From Pseudomonas sp. RC10 (GTDB lineage Bacteria; Pseudomonadota; Gammaproteobacteria; Pseudomonadales; Pseudomonadaceae), in the NCBI RefSeq assembly GCF_038397775.1, contig NZ_CP151650.1:1240001-1304000 (forward strand): 64,000 nucleotides of DNA, in the 5' to 3' direction. A program made the translations under genes and the position numbers. Positions 37,010 through 48,907 of the stretch are shown here, piece by piece. The number at the start of each line of letters is the position of its first letter. Within the stretch, counting starts at the first letter, position 1. The notes under the pieces are model-generated. The model saw only the letters and a list, made by a program, of their open reading frames with translations, made no database searches and was not told the DNA's origin.

Positions 37010-39856
37010 TTACAAACTCGCGATCCGTGCGTGCTGTTCGGCCAGCTTGCCCAGTGCCTGCTCGGCCTCGGTCAGCTTGGCGCGCTCCTTGGCGATGACG
37101 TCAGGCGGTGCCTTGTCGACGAAAGCGGCGTTGGACAGCTTGCCACCCACGCGCTGGACTTCGCCCTGCAGGCGCTGGATTTCCTTGTCCAGACGCGCGA
37201 GCTCGGCGCCCTTGTCGATCAGGCCAGCCATCGGCACCAGCACTTCCATCTCGCCCACCAGAGCCGTGGCGGACAGCGGTGCTTCGGCGCCTGCGGCCAG
37301 TACGGTGAACGATTCGAGCTTGGCCAGCTTCTTCAGCAGGTGCTCGTTTTCGTTCAGGCGGCGCTGGTCTTCGGCGCTGACGTTTTTGAGGAACAGTTGC
37401 AGCGGCTTGCCCGGGCCGATGTTCATTTCGCCACGGATGTTCCGCACGCCCAGCATCAGGCCCTTGAGCCATTCGATGTCGCCTTCGGCAGCGGCGTCGA
37501 TCCGCGCTTCGTTCGCCACCGGCCATGGTTGCAGCATGATGGTCTTGCCCTGCGCACCGGCCAGCGGCGCGAGGCGCTGCCAGATTTCTTCGGTGATGAA
37601 CGGCATGAACGGATGCGCCAGGCGCAGGGCCACTTCCAGCACGCGAACCAGCGTACGGCGAGTGCCGCGCTGACGTTCGATCGGCGCGTTCTCGTCCCAC
37701 AGCACCGGCTTGGACAGCTCCAGGTACCAGTCGCAGTATTGATTCCAGATGAACTCGTACAGCGCCTGCGCGGCGAGGTCGAAACGGAATTGATCCAGCT
37801 GGCGGGTCACTTCGGCTTCGGTGCGTTGCAGCTGCGAGATGATCCAGCGATCCGGCAGCGACAGCTCGACCTCTTCGCCGTTCTGGCCGCAGTCTTCGCC
37901 CTTGTCCAGCACGTAGCGAGCGGCGTTCCAGATCTTGTTGCAGAAGTTGCGATAGCCTTCGACGCGGCCCATGTCGAACTTGATGTCACGACCGGTCGAG
38001 GCCAGCGAGCAGAAAGTGAAGCGCAGGGCGTCGGTGCCGTAGCTGGCGATGCCGTCGGCGAATTCGGCGCGGGTCTGCTTCTCGATTTTCTTGGCCAGTT
38101 GCGGCTGCATCATGCCGCTGGTGCGTTTCTGCACCAGGGCTTCGAGTTCGATACCGTCGACAATGTCCAGCGGGTCCAGGACGTTGCCCTTGGACTTCGA
38201 CATTTTCTGGCCCTGACCATCGCGGACCAGACCGTGCACATAGACAGTCTTGAAAGGAATCTGCGGGGTGCCGTCTTCGTTCTTCACCAGGTGCATGGTG
38301 AGCATGATCATCCGGGCGACCCAGAAGAAAATGATGTCGAAACCGGTGACCAGCACGTCGGTCGGGTGGAAGGTCTTCAGGAATTCGGTCTGCTCAGGCC
38401 AGCCGAGGGTGGAGAAGGTCCACAAGCCGGAACTGAACCAGGTGTCGAGAACGTCGTTGTCCTGTTGCAACGCAACGTCCGGGCCGAGGTTGTGCTTGGC
38501 ACGCACTTCGGCTTCGTCGCGACCGACGTAGACCTTGCCCGACTCATCGTACCAGGCCGGGATGCGATGGCCCCACCACAACTGACGGCTGATGCACCAA
38601 TCCTGAATGTCGCGCATCCAGGAGAAGTACATGTTCTCGTACTGCTTCGGTACGAAGGCGATGCGGCCGTCTTCCACGGCGGCGATGGCAGGCTCGGCCA
38701 GTGGCTTGGTGGACACGTACCACTGGTCCGTCAGCCACGGCTCGATGATGGTGCCGGAGCGGTCGCCTTTCGGCACTTTCAGGGCGTGGTCATCGACGCT
38801 GACCAGCAGGCCAGCGGCGTCGAAGGCTGCGACGATCTGCTTGCGCGCTTCGAAACGGTCCAGGCCTGCGTATTCAGCCGGCAGGGTGCCGTCGACGGTT
38901 TCGTTCAGGGTGCCGTCGAGGTTGAACACCTGAGCAGCGGCCAGCACGTTGGCGTTCTTGTCGAAGATGTTCAGCAGCGGCAGGTTGTGGCGCTTGCCGA
39001 CTTCGTAGTCGTTGAAATCGTGAGCCGGGGTGATCTTCACGCAGCCGGTGCCGAATTCAGGGTCGCAGTAATCGTCGGCGATGATCGGGATGCGACGGCC
39101 TACGAGCGGCAGCTCGACGAACTTGCCGATCAGGGCCTTGTAGCGCTCGTCGTTCGGGTTCACGGCGACAGCGGCATCACCGAGCATGGTTTCCGGACGG
39201 GTCGTGGCGACGATCAGGTAATCCAGACCTTCGGCGGTCTCGGCGCCGTCGGCCAGCGGGTAGCGCAGGTTCCACAGGTTACCTTTCTCGTCGTGGTTTT
39301 CCACTTCAAGGTCGGAAATCGCGGTGTGCAGCTTGGTGTCCCAGTTGACCAGACGCTTGCCACGGTAGATCAGGCCGTCTTCATGCAGGCGCACGAAGGC
39401 TTCTTTGACGGCTTCGGACAGGCCGTCGTCCATGGTGAAGCGCTCACGGCTCCAGTCCACGGAGGAGCCCAGGCGGCGGATCTGACGGCTGATGTTGCCG
39501 CCGGACTGATCCTTCCACTCCCAGACTTTTTCGAGGAATCTTTCGCGACCCAGGCCATGACGGTTCTGGCCCTGAGCTTCGAGCTGACGCTCGACCAGCA
39601 TCTGGGTGGCGATACCGGCGTGGTCGGTGCCTGGCTGCCACAGGGTGTTGCGACCCTGCATGCGGCGGAAACGGATCAGGGCGTCCATGATCGCGTTGTT
39701 GAATCCGTGGCCCATGTGCAGGCTGCCGGTGACGTTCGGCGGCGGAATCATGATGGTGTACGAGTCGCCCGCGCCTTGCGGAGCGAAATAGTTTTCGGAC
39801 TCCCAGGTCTGGTACCAGGAAGTTTCGATGGCGTGCGGCTGGTAGGTCTTGTCCAT
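37010..39856 (-). CDS. valS: valyl-tRNA synthetase
   Basis: 948 residues, the normal length for bacterial ValRS. Class I motifs: HMGH (variant HIGH) near residue 47 and KMSKSKGN near 550. The editing domain (STKPLAEPA region) lies between. The last ~65 residues are a Leu/Lys/Glu-rich coiled coil ([19 protein letters not shown]) that grips the tRNA. Cytoplasmic. It follows holC and a small gene on the same strand, the usual Pseudomonas order pepA-holC-valS. Confidence 0.98.
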   Translation of the reverse strand: MDKTYQPHAIETSWYQTWESENYFAPQGAGDSYTIMIPPPNVTGSLHMGHGFNNAIMDALIRFRRMQGRNTLWQPGTDHAGIATQMLVERQLEAQGQNRHGLGRERFLEKVWEWKDQSGGNISRQIRRLGSSVDWSRERFTMDDGLSEAVKEAFVRLHEDGLIYRGKRLVNWDTKLHTAISDLEVENHDEKGNLWNLRYPLADGAETAEGLDYLIVATTRPETMLGDAAVAVNPNDERYKALIGKFVELPLVGRRIPIIADDYCDPEFGTGCVKITPAHDFNDYEVGKRHNLPLLNIFDKNANVLAAAQVFNLDGTLNETVDGTLPAEYAGLDRFEARKQIVAAFDAAGLLVSVDDHALKVPKGDRSGTIIEPWLTDQWYVSTKPLAEPAIAAVEDGRIAFVPKQYENMYFSWMRDIQDWCISRQLWWGHRIPAWYDESGKVYVGRDEAEVRAKHNLGPDVALQQDNDVLDTWFSSGLWTFSTLGWPEQTEFLKTFHPTDVLVTGFDIIFFWVARMIMLTMHLVKNEDGTPQIPFKTVYVHGLVRDGQGQKMSKSKGNVLDPLDIVDGIELEALVQKRTSGMMQPQLAKKIEKQTRAEFADGIASYGTDALRFTFCSLASTGRDIKFDMGRVEGYRNFCNKIWNAARYVLDKGEDCGQNGEEVELSLPDRWIISQLQRTEAEVTRQLDQFRFDLAAQALYEFIWNQYCDWYLELSKPVLWDENAPIERQRGTRRTLVRVLEVALRLAHPFMPFITEEIWQRLAPLAGAQGKTIMLQPWPVANEARIDAAAEGDIEWLKGLMLGVRNIRGEMNIGPGKPLQLFLKNVSAEDQRRLNENEHLLKKLAKLESFTVLAAGAEAPLSATALVGEMEVLVPMAGLIDKGAELARLDKEIQRLQGEVQRVGGKLSNAAFVDKAPPDVIAKERAKLTEAEQALGKLAEQHARIASL

Positions 39857-39917
39857 GCGCGGCGGGAACCTGATCTGCTTTCAGTCGGAAAAGCCGGTCA
39901 GTATAGCCACAGGGGCA

Positions 39918-40079
39918 GCGGCAAGCCACCAGTGACGAGCCGCAAGCGGTGGACGGTTTTGTCTGCCCTGTAGCAGTCCGGCTTGCCGGAGGGGGCGATT
40001 TTAACGGCCCAACCGTTGGCAAGCCGAAGTGCTACAGAAGCTTGCAGCTTAAAGCTTGCCGCTTGTAGCTCCTGCGAGC
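39918..40079. repeat. REP-like sequences between valS and the holC-linked gene
   Basis: Segments such as AAGCTTGCAGCTTAAAGC (about 40034) and GCAAGCCACCAGTGACGAGC (about 39921) resemble the arms of the repeats at 10785 and 48824, but no single clean inverted pair is present. The right end overlaps the 3' end of the neighbouring gene. Confidence 0.4.
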
Positions 40080-40507
40080 AACCGCTCCAGTCGCGCTTCA
40101 AGCCGACGCTTGATTTCGTTTTCGATGTGCGGGGCGAAGTCGTCGATGACGTCTTGCATGATCAGTTGCGCGGCGGCGCGCAGTTCGCTGTCGAGATGGA
40201 GCAGGTCGTCAGGGTTCGGTGCGCGAACGGTTTCCGGCTCGGGCTGCGCGGCGGCAGGCGCCGGGGGGGCCAGAGCGGCGACAGGCTCGGCCGTCAGCAC
40301 CGGGATGTCGTCGGCGCGGACCTCGTGCTCGTCGGTAGCAATCACTTGACCGCTGACCACGTCGAACAACAAGGGGATCTGGCCTTCGCTCTGGACCGTG
40401 TCGGTCAGCAGAGGCGGTTGCAGGGAATCATCGCCGAGCAACTGGCGGATGGACTCAAGGTCATCCAGCAAATGCGCGGAGTCTTTCAGGTGTTTTGTAT
40501 TGTCCAT
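40049..40507 (-). CDS. hypothetical protein encoded with holC
   Basis: 152 residues from the ATG at 40507 (MDNTKHLKDSAHLLDDLESIRQLLGDD). An acidic helical N-terminus, an Ala/Pro-rich linker (PVAALAPPAPAAAQPEPE), then a C-terminal helix (LRAAAQLIMQDVIDDFAPHIENEIKRRLEARLERLL). It lies 7 bases after holC. No catalytic motif. The function is unknown; the constant link with holC in pseudomonads suggests a DNA polymerase III or translation-related partner, which is guesswork. Confidence 0.72.
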   Translation of the reverse strand: MDNTKHLKDSAHLLDDLESIRQLLGDDSLQPPLLTDTVQSEGQIPLLFDVVSGQVIATDEHEVRADDIPVLTAEPVAALAPPAPAAAQPEPETVRAPNPDDLLHLDSELRAAAQLIMQDVIDDFAPHIENEIKRRLEARLERLLAGATSGKL

Positions 40508-40514
40508 CGTGTGC

Positions 40515-40943
40515 TCAAAGACGCTGCAGTCGGTGATCCTGGAGAGGATAGCCCTGTTCACGGTAGAAGCGGAAACTCTCTCGCGCCGCCAGCCGGATGG
40601 ACGGTTCCTCCACCACGATCTCCGCGATGCGGGCGAAACGTTTGAAGAATTCGGGGATGCGCAGGTCCAGATTGACCAGCAAATCCTGATGAGGGCCGGG
40701 ATCGTCACCGATGCCCAATGCCACCGGAGCGTCGTGATCGTCCTCGACCGCACCGTGGGGCACGAAGGTTTCGCCTTTGAAACGCCACAGGCGGGCGTCC
40801 AGTTCGGCACGTTGCTCGGCGTCGCTGCAATGCAGGTAAACGCGATGCCCGAGGCGCCAGGCTTTGTCCGTGAGTTTGCAGGCGAAGTCCAGACGCGCGA
40901 GCGGGTCGGCGCTGGGCAGGATGTAAAAATCGACTTGAGTCAT
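40515..40943 (-). CDS. holC: DNA polymerase III subunit chi
   Basis: 142 residues, the standard length. MTQVDFYILPSADPLARLDFACKLTDKAWRLGHRVYLHC and the region DLLVNLDLRIPEFFKRFARIAEIV match HolC. Chi connects the clamp loader with single-stranded DNA-binding protein. Cytoplasmic. It follows pepA (66-base gap) and precedes the small gene and valS. Confidence 0.95.
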   Translation of the reverse strand: MTQVDFYILPSADPLARLDFACKLTDKAWRLGHRVYLHCSDAEQRAELDARLWRFKGETFVPHGAVEDDHDAPVALGIGDDPGPHQDLLVNLDLRIPEFFKRFARIAEIVVEEPSIRLAARESFRFYREQGYPLQDHRLQRL

Positions 40944-41009
40944 GAACGTTCCAGAGCGTGACCCCCGCCGGGACCTTTCGAGAAGGGCAGCGGCGGGGTC
41001 CAGGGCGTT

Positions 41010-42656
<1,647 letters not shown>

Positions 42657-42805
42657 TTAAGCAAGTATCCGGCGCGCTCAGTGACAGACACACCCAATCA
42701 CAGGATAATGCCGCATATTTTTTCGCTGGTTCGCGGTCGCGCGTCCCATGATTGACCCATTTCCTTGTCAGGCTGTCTGAGCGTGACGACCCTGGAGTGT
42801 CTGGT

Positions 42806-43924
42806 TTGATTGTCTTCCGTTACCTGTCCCGAGAAGTGCTGGTTACCTTGAGCGCTGTGAGCGCCGTGTTGTTGGTAATCATCATGAGTGGCCGTTTCAT
42901 CAAGTACCTCGCTCAGGCGGCCTCCGGTGCGCTCGATCCAGGCGTGCTGTTTCTGATTATGGGCTTCCGCCTGCCAGGTTTCATGCAGCTCATTTTGCCG
43001 CTGGGGCTGTTCCTCGGCATCCTGCTGGCCTACGGCCGTCTGTACCTCGAAAGCGAAATGACCGTGCTGGCCGCCACCGGCATGAGCCAGCAACGTTTGC
43101 TGTGGATGACCCTCGCGCCTGCCGCGCTGGTGTCGCTGCTGGTGGCTTGGCTGAGTTTCAGCCTCGCGCCTCAGGGCGCGACCCAGTTCCAGTTGCTGAT
43201 CAACAAGCAGGACGCCATGACCGAGTTCGACACTCTGGTGCCGGGCCGTTTCCAGTTGCTGCGTGACGGCAGCCGCGTGACCTACACCGAGACCATGACC
43301 GACGACCGCATCAACCTCGGCGGCGTGTTCATCTCCGAAAAGAAGCTGGAAGAAAAGAAAGACCACGGCATCACCGTACTGGTGGCCGAGAAGGGCAAAC
43401 AGGAAATCAAGCCTGACGGTAGCCGCTACCTGATCCTCACCAACGGCTATCGCTACGACGGCAATCCGGGGCAGGCCGATTATCGCGCGATCAAGTACGA
43501 CACTTACGGCGCCCTGTTGCCGAAGCCAGATATCAGCGACGAAATCACCGACCGCGACGCGATTCCGACCACCGAGTTGCTCACGGGTGAGAGCAGCCTG
43601 CGAAACAAGGCCGAGCTGCAATGGCGCATCTCGTTGCCGATTCTGGTCTTCATCGTGACCTTGATGGCCGTACCGCTGGCGCGGGTGAACCCGCGTCAGG
43701 GCCGCTTCCTCAAGTTGTTGCCCGCCATTCTGCTGTACATGGCCTACCTGACCATCCTGATCGCCGCGCGCGGGGCGCTGGAGAAGGGCAAGATTCCGGG
43801 GCCGCTGGGGTTGTGGTGGGTCCACGTGATCTTCCTCGCCATCGGACTGGGGCTGCTGTACTGGGAGCCGATGCGCCTGAAAATGAAGAGTCGCCGCGAC
43901 GCGTCGGAGGTGGCTCATGGTTAA
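42806..43924 (+). CDS. lptF: LPS export ABC transporter permease LptF
   Basis: 372 residues from TTG 42806, preceded by GGAG at 42793; the family begins here with (M)IVFRYLSREVLVTLSAVSAVLL. An ATG at 42752 would add 18 residues unlike the family. Six transmembrane spans in two groups flank a periplasmic jellyroll domain (about residues 100-270). It forms the LptB2FG complex that extracts LPS from the inner membrane. The end overlaps lptG by 8 bases. Confidence 0.93.
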   Translation: MIVFRYLSREVLVTLSAVSAVLLVIIMSGRFIKYLAQAASGALDPGVLFLIMGFRLPGFMQLILPLGLFLGILLAYGRLYLESEMTVLAATGMSQQRLLWMTLAPAALVSLLVAWLSFSLAPQGATQFQLLINKQDAMTEFDTLVPGRFQLLRDGSRVTYTETMTDDRINLGGVFISEKKLEEKKDHGITVLVAEKGKQEIKPDGSRYLILTNGYRYDGNPGQADYRAIKYDTYGALLPKPDISDEITDRDAIPTTELLTGESSLRNKAELQWRISLPILVFIVTLMAVPLARVNPRQGRFLKLLPAILLYMAYLTILIAARGALEKGKIPGPLGLWWVHVIFLAIGLGLLYWEPMRLKMKSRRDASEVAHG

Positions 43925-44978
43925 GCTCGATTGGTATATCGGCAAAAGCGTGTTCATGGCCATTCTGGCCGTGCTGGGCATCATTCTCGGCCTGGCCTCG
44001 TTGTTCGCGTTCATCGATGAGATGGCCGACATCAGCGACACCTATACCTTCTGGGACGCGGGCAGTTTCGTGGTCATGACTGCGCCGCGTCGTCTCTATG
44101 ACATGCTGCCGATGGCGGCGCTGATTGGCTGTCTGATCGGCCTCGGCGCCCTGGCCAGCAGCAGTGAGCTGACCATCATGCGAGCGGCGGGTGTCTCCAT
44201 TGGCCGGATCGTCTGGGCGGTCATGAAGCCGATGCTGATCCTGATGGTTGCGGGCCTGTTGATCGGCGAATACGTCGCGCCTGTCACCGAAGCGTCCGCC
44301 CAGGCGGCCCGTTCGCTGGCCCAGGGCACCGGTGACGCACAGAGTGCCCGGCACGGTCTGTGGCACCGTCAGGGGGATGAGTTCATCCATATCAACACCG
44401 TACAGCCCAATGGCCTGCTGTACGGGGTGACGCGCTACCGTTTCGACGATCAGCGCCACATGCTCAGCGCCAGTTTCGCCAAGCAGGCGAATTACAAGAC
44501 TGATTACTGGGAGCTCAAGGACGTCTCGACCACGGTATTCCATGAAGGCCGCACCGAGGTAGTCAACACGCCGGACGAGCGCTGGAACATCGCCCTGAGC
44601 CCGCAGCTCCTGAGCACCGTGGTGCTGCCGCCAGAGTCGCTGTCCATGACAGGGTTGTACGGGTATGCGCATTACCTGGCGGATCAGGGCCTGGCGAACG
44701 GGCGTTATTGGCTGGCGTTCTACACCAAGATTTTCCAGCCGCTGGTGACAGTGGCGCTGGTGTTGATGGCGATTTCCTTCATCTTCGGTCCGCTGCGTTC
44801 GGTGACGCTGGGTCAACGGGTGTTCACCGGCGTGCTGGTGGGCTTCACCTTCCGCATCGCCCAAGACCTGCTGGGCCCGTCGAGTCTGGTGTTCGGCTTC
44901 TCGCCGCTGTTCGCAGTGCTGGTGCCTGCTGGTGTGTGTGCGCTGGCGGGTGTCTGGCTGTTGCGCCGGGCGGGTTGA
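43917..44978 (+). CDS. lptG: LPS export ABC transporter permease LptG
   Basis: 353 residues, same topology as LptF. VKLDWYIGKSVFMAILAVLGIILGLASLFAFIDEMADI at the start and the pair of C-terminal helices around MAISFIFGPLRSVTLGQRVFTGV are characteristic. Inner-membrane partner of LptF and LptB, contacts the LptA bridge via LptC. Starts within lptF, so co-translated, and is followed by a terminator. Confidence 0.96.
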   Translation: MVKLDWYIGKSVFMAILAVLGIILGLASLFAFIDEMADISDTYTFWDAGSFVVMTAPRRLYDMLPMAALIGCLIGLGALASSSELTIMRAAGVSIGRIVWAVMKPMLILMVAGLLIGEYVAPVTEASAQAARSLAQGTGDAQSARHGLWHRQGDEFIHINTVQPNGLLYGVTRYRFDDQRHMLSASFAKQANYKTDYWELKDVSTTVFHEGRTEVVNTPDERWNIALSPQLLSTVVLPPESLSMTGLYGYAHYLADQGLANGRYWLAFYTKIFQPLVTVALVLMAISFIFGPLRSVTLGQRVFTGVLVGFTFRIAQDLLGPSSLVFGFSPLFAVLVPAGVCALAGVWLLRRAG

Positions 44979-44995
44979 TCGCAGGACTGCAATGA

Positions 44996-45022
44996 AAAGC
45001 CGACCTCTGGGTCGGCTTTTTT
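44996..45022. terminator. bidirectional rho-independent terminator between lptG and the RDD gene
   Basis: AAAAGCCGACC / GGTCGGCTTTT stem with a 5-base loop, A-run on one side and T-run on the other, so it can stop both convergent transcripts. Confidence 0.93.
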
Positions 45023-45030
45023 GTGCCTGC

Positions 45031-45519
45031 CTAGGTCTTCCGTTTCGGAATCCGCACCAGTTGCGTCTCGGAATACAGGTCGTGCCAGCTGCGGTTCTGC
45101 TTGTCGATCAGGCACCAGAAAAAACCCATTCCGACGCACAACCACGACGCGATGGCCACCACGAAGCGCAGCAGCGCCTGCCAGAGGCTGATTCCGGTGC
45201 CGTCGGGGTTTTGCACGCGGATACCCCAGACCTGCATGCCCAGCGTCTGCCCGGCGTGGGTCCAGAATTTGGCGAAGAACGCGAAGAGGGTGAACAGCAG
45301 AATCGTCGAGAGCAGCGGGTCGCCATCCAGCGCGCCGGACTCGGACAACTGACGCAATTTCGCCTCGCCGACGAAACCCATCCAGATCAGCTTATAAAGG
45401 AAGGTCGTCACCATCAGCAGTGCAACGCATAACAGTCCGTCATAGCAGATGGCAGCGAAGCGGCGGCCCAATCCGGCAGGGGGGAAATCGCCTTGGGGAT
45501 GCAATGGATGTCTGGGCAC
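45031..45519 (-). CDS. RDD family membrane protein
   Basis: 162 residues. FPPAGLGRRFAAICYDGLL gives the RDD-type start (Arg near residue 20, Asp in YDGLL), with the second part GMQVWGIRVQNPDGTGISLWQALLRF and WCLIDKQNRSWHDLYSETQLV carrying the other conserved Asp. Three to four hydrophobic spans. Inner-membrane, function unknown in most bacteria. Convergent with lptG. Confidence 0.87.
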   Translation of the reverse strand: MPRHPLHPQGDFPPAGLGRRFAAICYDGLLCVALLMVTTFLYKLIWMGFVGEAKLRQLSESGALDGDPLLSTILLFTLFAFFAKFWTHAGQTLGMQVWGIRVQNPDGTGISLWQALLRFVVAIASWLCVGMGFFWCLIDKQNRSWHDLYSETQLVRIPKRKT

Positions 45520-45569
45520 GGGCAGCGCTCATTCGGCGAGGTGCAGCCAGTTTACTGAATCGCAGGCAT

Positions 45570-45604
45570 AAAAAAGCCCCTGATGGTGACATCAGGGGCT
45601 TTTC
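45570..45604 (-). terminator. rho-independent terminator of the cold-shock gene
   Basis: AAGCCCCTGATG / CATCAGGGGCTT stem; in the minus direction it leads into CTTTTTTAT. Confidence 0.92.
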
Positions 45605-45614
45605 GTTTTGCGAC

Positions 45615-45827
45615 TTAGGCTTCGGCTTGGACTTCGTCGGCCTGCATGCCCTTCTGGCCTTGCACAGCGACGAAAGTCACTTTCTGGCCTTCTTTCAGGC
45701 TCTTGAAGCCGTTGCCCTGAATAGCGCGGAAGTGGACGAACAGATCCGGACCGCTCTCTGGAGTGATAAAACCAAAACCTTTTTCGTCGTTAAACCACTT
45801 AACGGTACCGCTCTGACGTTGAGACAT
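45615..45827 (-). CDS. cold-shock domain protein (CspA family)
   Basis: 70 residues, one OB-fold. RNP1 GFGFITP and RNP2 LFVHF are intact, preceded by [10 protein letters not shown]. It binds single-stranded RNA/DNA and acts as an RNA chaperone. Which Pseudomonas paralogue this is (Csp/CapB type) cannot be told from sequence alone. The ribosome site AAGGAAT lies just upstream of the ATG. Confidence 0.94.
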   Translation of the reverse strand: MSQRQSGTVKWFNDEKGFGFITPESGPDLFVHFRAIQGNGFKSLKEGQKVTFVAVQGQKGMQADEVQAEA

Positions 45828-46006
45828 TTTCTTATTCCTTGGAGCATAAATTAATGACAGTCTCTTTCACACGAAAGAGTACTGGGCTGGTTGCAGGAAG
45901 AAGAAACGTAGAGCGGGATGTAGCATTGCTTTTGGCGCTACTGCCCAGGTCACGATCCCAGCGACCTATGCAAACACAGTCGAGAAACTCTACGCTAACT
46001 CCCGCA

Positions 46007-46045
46007 AGAAAAACAAGCCCCGGATAAGCCCGGTTTCAGGGGCTT
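46007..46045 (-). terminator. probable gcvT terminator
   Basis: On the minus strand AAGCCCC ... GGGGCTT arms enclose a 17-base loop and lead into GTTTTTC. It lies about 175 bases after the gcvT stop. Confidence 0.65.
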
Positions 46046-46158
46046 TCGGCCATTTTTTGAAAACTTTTACCAGGGGCGGCGAATCGATAGTTTTTACTGT
46101 TGAGACGTATCTGGAAGTGCAGTTTTCTGACAGTTTGATTGCTGTTTGGGGAGCGCCA

Positions 46159-46209
46159 GACTGCGGCATTCGAACAGTGACTTGCACTGTTGCGGTGCCG
46201 CAGTTTTTT
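46159..46209 (+). terminator. strong nested hairpin with T-run on the plus strand
   Basis: Outer arms ACTGCGGCA (46160-46168) and TGCCGCAGT (46196-46204) pair perfectly; inside them AACAGTG pairs with CACTGTT around ACTTG. Six T follow on the plus strand only. No plus-strand gene precedes it, so it may end an undetected small RNA or stabilise the gcvT mRNA 3' end. Confidence 0.6.
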
Positions 46210-46219
46210 GACGGGTGTA

Positions 46220-47344
46220 TCAGCCGCGGAAGTAACGTGGCGCAACGAAAGGCATTTTGCTCACTAGCATAGGCACTTTCTTCCCACGGACGATGGCCCA
46301 GACCGGCGTTTCGAGTGCGGTGAATGCAGCGTCCACATAACCCATAGCCAGCGGCGCCCCCAGCGTCGGGCCGAAACCGCCGCTGCACACTGCGCCGATC
46401 ACTTTGCCATCGGCATCGACGATTTCCGCGCCTTCGCGCACCGGCGTGCGTTCTTGCGGAAGAAGGCCAACACGCTTGCGAGCTGCACCGCTTTGGTGCT
46501 GGGCGAAGACCTGTTCTGCACCCGGGAAGCCGCCCGCACGGGCGCCATCAGCGCGACGAGTCTTGGAAATGGCCCACAACAGACTGGCCTGAATTGGCGT
46601 GGTCTCAGTGTTCATGTCGTGGCCGTAGAGACAAAGGCCTGCTTCCAGGCGCAGCGAATCCCGAGCGCCAAGGCCAATCGGGGCGACTTCCGGTTCCGCC
46701 AGCAGACGACGCGCCAGCGATTCAGCCTGATCGACGGGTACGGAAATTTCGTAGCCGTCTTCGCCGGTGTAACCCGAGCGGCTGACGAAACAGTCGATGC
46801 CATCAATCTGGACAGGGGCGTATTGCATGAACGTCATTTTTGCGACGGCGGGCGCAAGCCGTGCCAGTGCGGTCACGGCCTGCGGGCCTTGCAGGGCCAA
46901 CAAAGCACGTGCTTCGAACAGCGGCGTGATTTCACACTCGCTGCCGATGTGCTGACGCAAGTGCGCCAAGTCTTCGTTCTTGCACGCGGCGTTGACCACG
47001 AGCATCAGCGTGTCGTCGCCCAGATTGGCGACCATCAGGTCATCCAGAATCCCGCCGGTTTCATTGGTAAACATTGCGTAACGCTGCATGCCCACCGGCA
47101 AGTCTATGATGTCCACCGGCACCAGGGTTTCCAGCGCCTTGGCGGCATTGGCGCCTTTCAGCAGAATCTGACCCATGTGCGACACGTCGAACAGCCCGGC
47201 TTGATCGCGGGTGTGCAGGTGTTCCTTCATCACGCCTGCCGGGTATTGCACGGGCATGTCGTAGCCTGCGAACTCGACCATCTTGGCGCCCAGTTCCCGG
47301 TGCAGGGCGTTGAGCGGGGTTTTCAACAGTTCGGTTGTGGACAT
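46220..47344 (-). CDS. gcvT: glycine cleavage system T protein (aminomethyltransferase)
   Basis: 374 residues from ATG 47344 with AAGGAG before it; an ATG 15 bases further up is less well placed. Family motifs: HRELGAKMVEFAGYDMPVQYP, GLFDVSHMGQI (catalytic Asp), and SRSGYTGEDGYEIS. It transfers the methylene from the GcvH lipoyl arm to tetrahydrofolate. Last gene of gcvH-gcvP-sdaA-gcvT, 72 bases after sdaA. Confidence 0.97.
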   Translation of the reverse strand: MSTTELLKTPLNALHRELGAKMVEFAGYDMPVQYPAGVMKEHLHTRDQAGLFDVSHMGQILLKGANAAKALETLVPVDIIDLPVGMQRYAMFTNETGGILDDLMVANLGDDTLMLVVNAACKNEDLAHLRQHIGSECEITPLFEARALLALQGPQAVTALARLAPAVAKMTFMQYAPVQIDGIDCFVSRSGYTGEDGYEISVPVDQAESLARRLLAEPEVAPIGLGARDSLRLEAGLCLYGHDMNTETTPIQASLLWAISKTRRADGARAGGFPGAEQVFAQHQSGAARKRVGLLPQERTPVREGAEIVDADGKVIGAVCSGGFGPTLGAPLAMGYVDAAFTALETPVWAIVRGKKVPMLVSKMPFVAPRYFRG

Positions 47345-47416
47345 CGTTGACTCCTTCAATGCGATTCCGGACGCGTGGCGTTGACCGCACGGCGCCCGAT
47401 GAAATTCAGGCTGAGA

Positions 47417-48793
<1,377 letters not shown>

Positions 48794-48823
48794 GATCAGG
48801 CTCCGGTGAAAAGCAGTAGCGAG

Positions 48824-48897
48824 GGACGAGCTGCAAGCGGCGAGCTACAAGCCAAAGCAGATCCGCTTTCACTTGTAGCTTGCAGCTGACAGCTCGG
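48824..48897. repeat. REP-like inverted repeat between gcvP and sdaA
   Basis: Arms GACGAGCTGCAAGCGGCGAG and an imperfect complement (CTTGTAGCTTGCAGCTGACA) separated by about 25 bases. Same type as the element at 10785-10857. It lies in the gcvP-sdaA gap, where the P. aeruginosa cluster has glyA2. Confidence 0.6.
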
Positions 48898-48907
48898 GGC
48901 TGTTTTT

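Larger units (their letters stand above)
45828..46219. other. 392-base region between csp and gcvT with two hairpins
   Basis: Contains the csp 5' leader on the minus strand, a probable gcvT terminator (46007-46045, minus) and a strong structure that ends in a T-run on the plus strand (46159-46209). No protein gene was seen. Confidence 0.55.
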
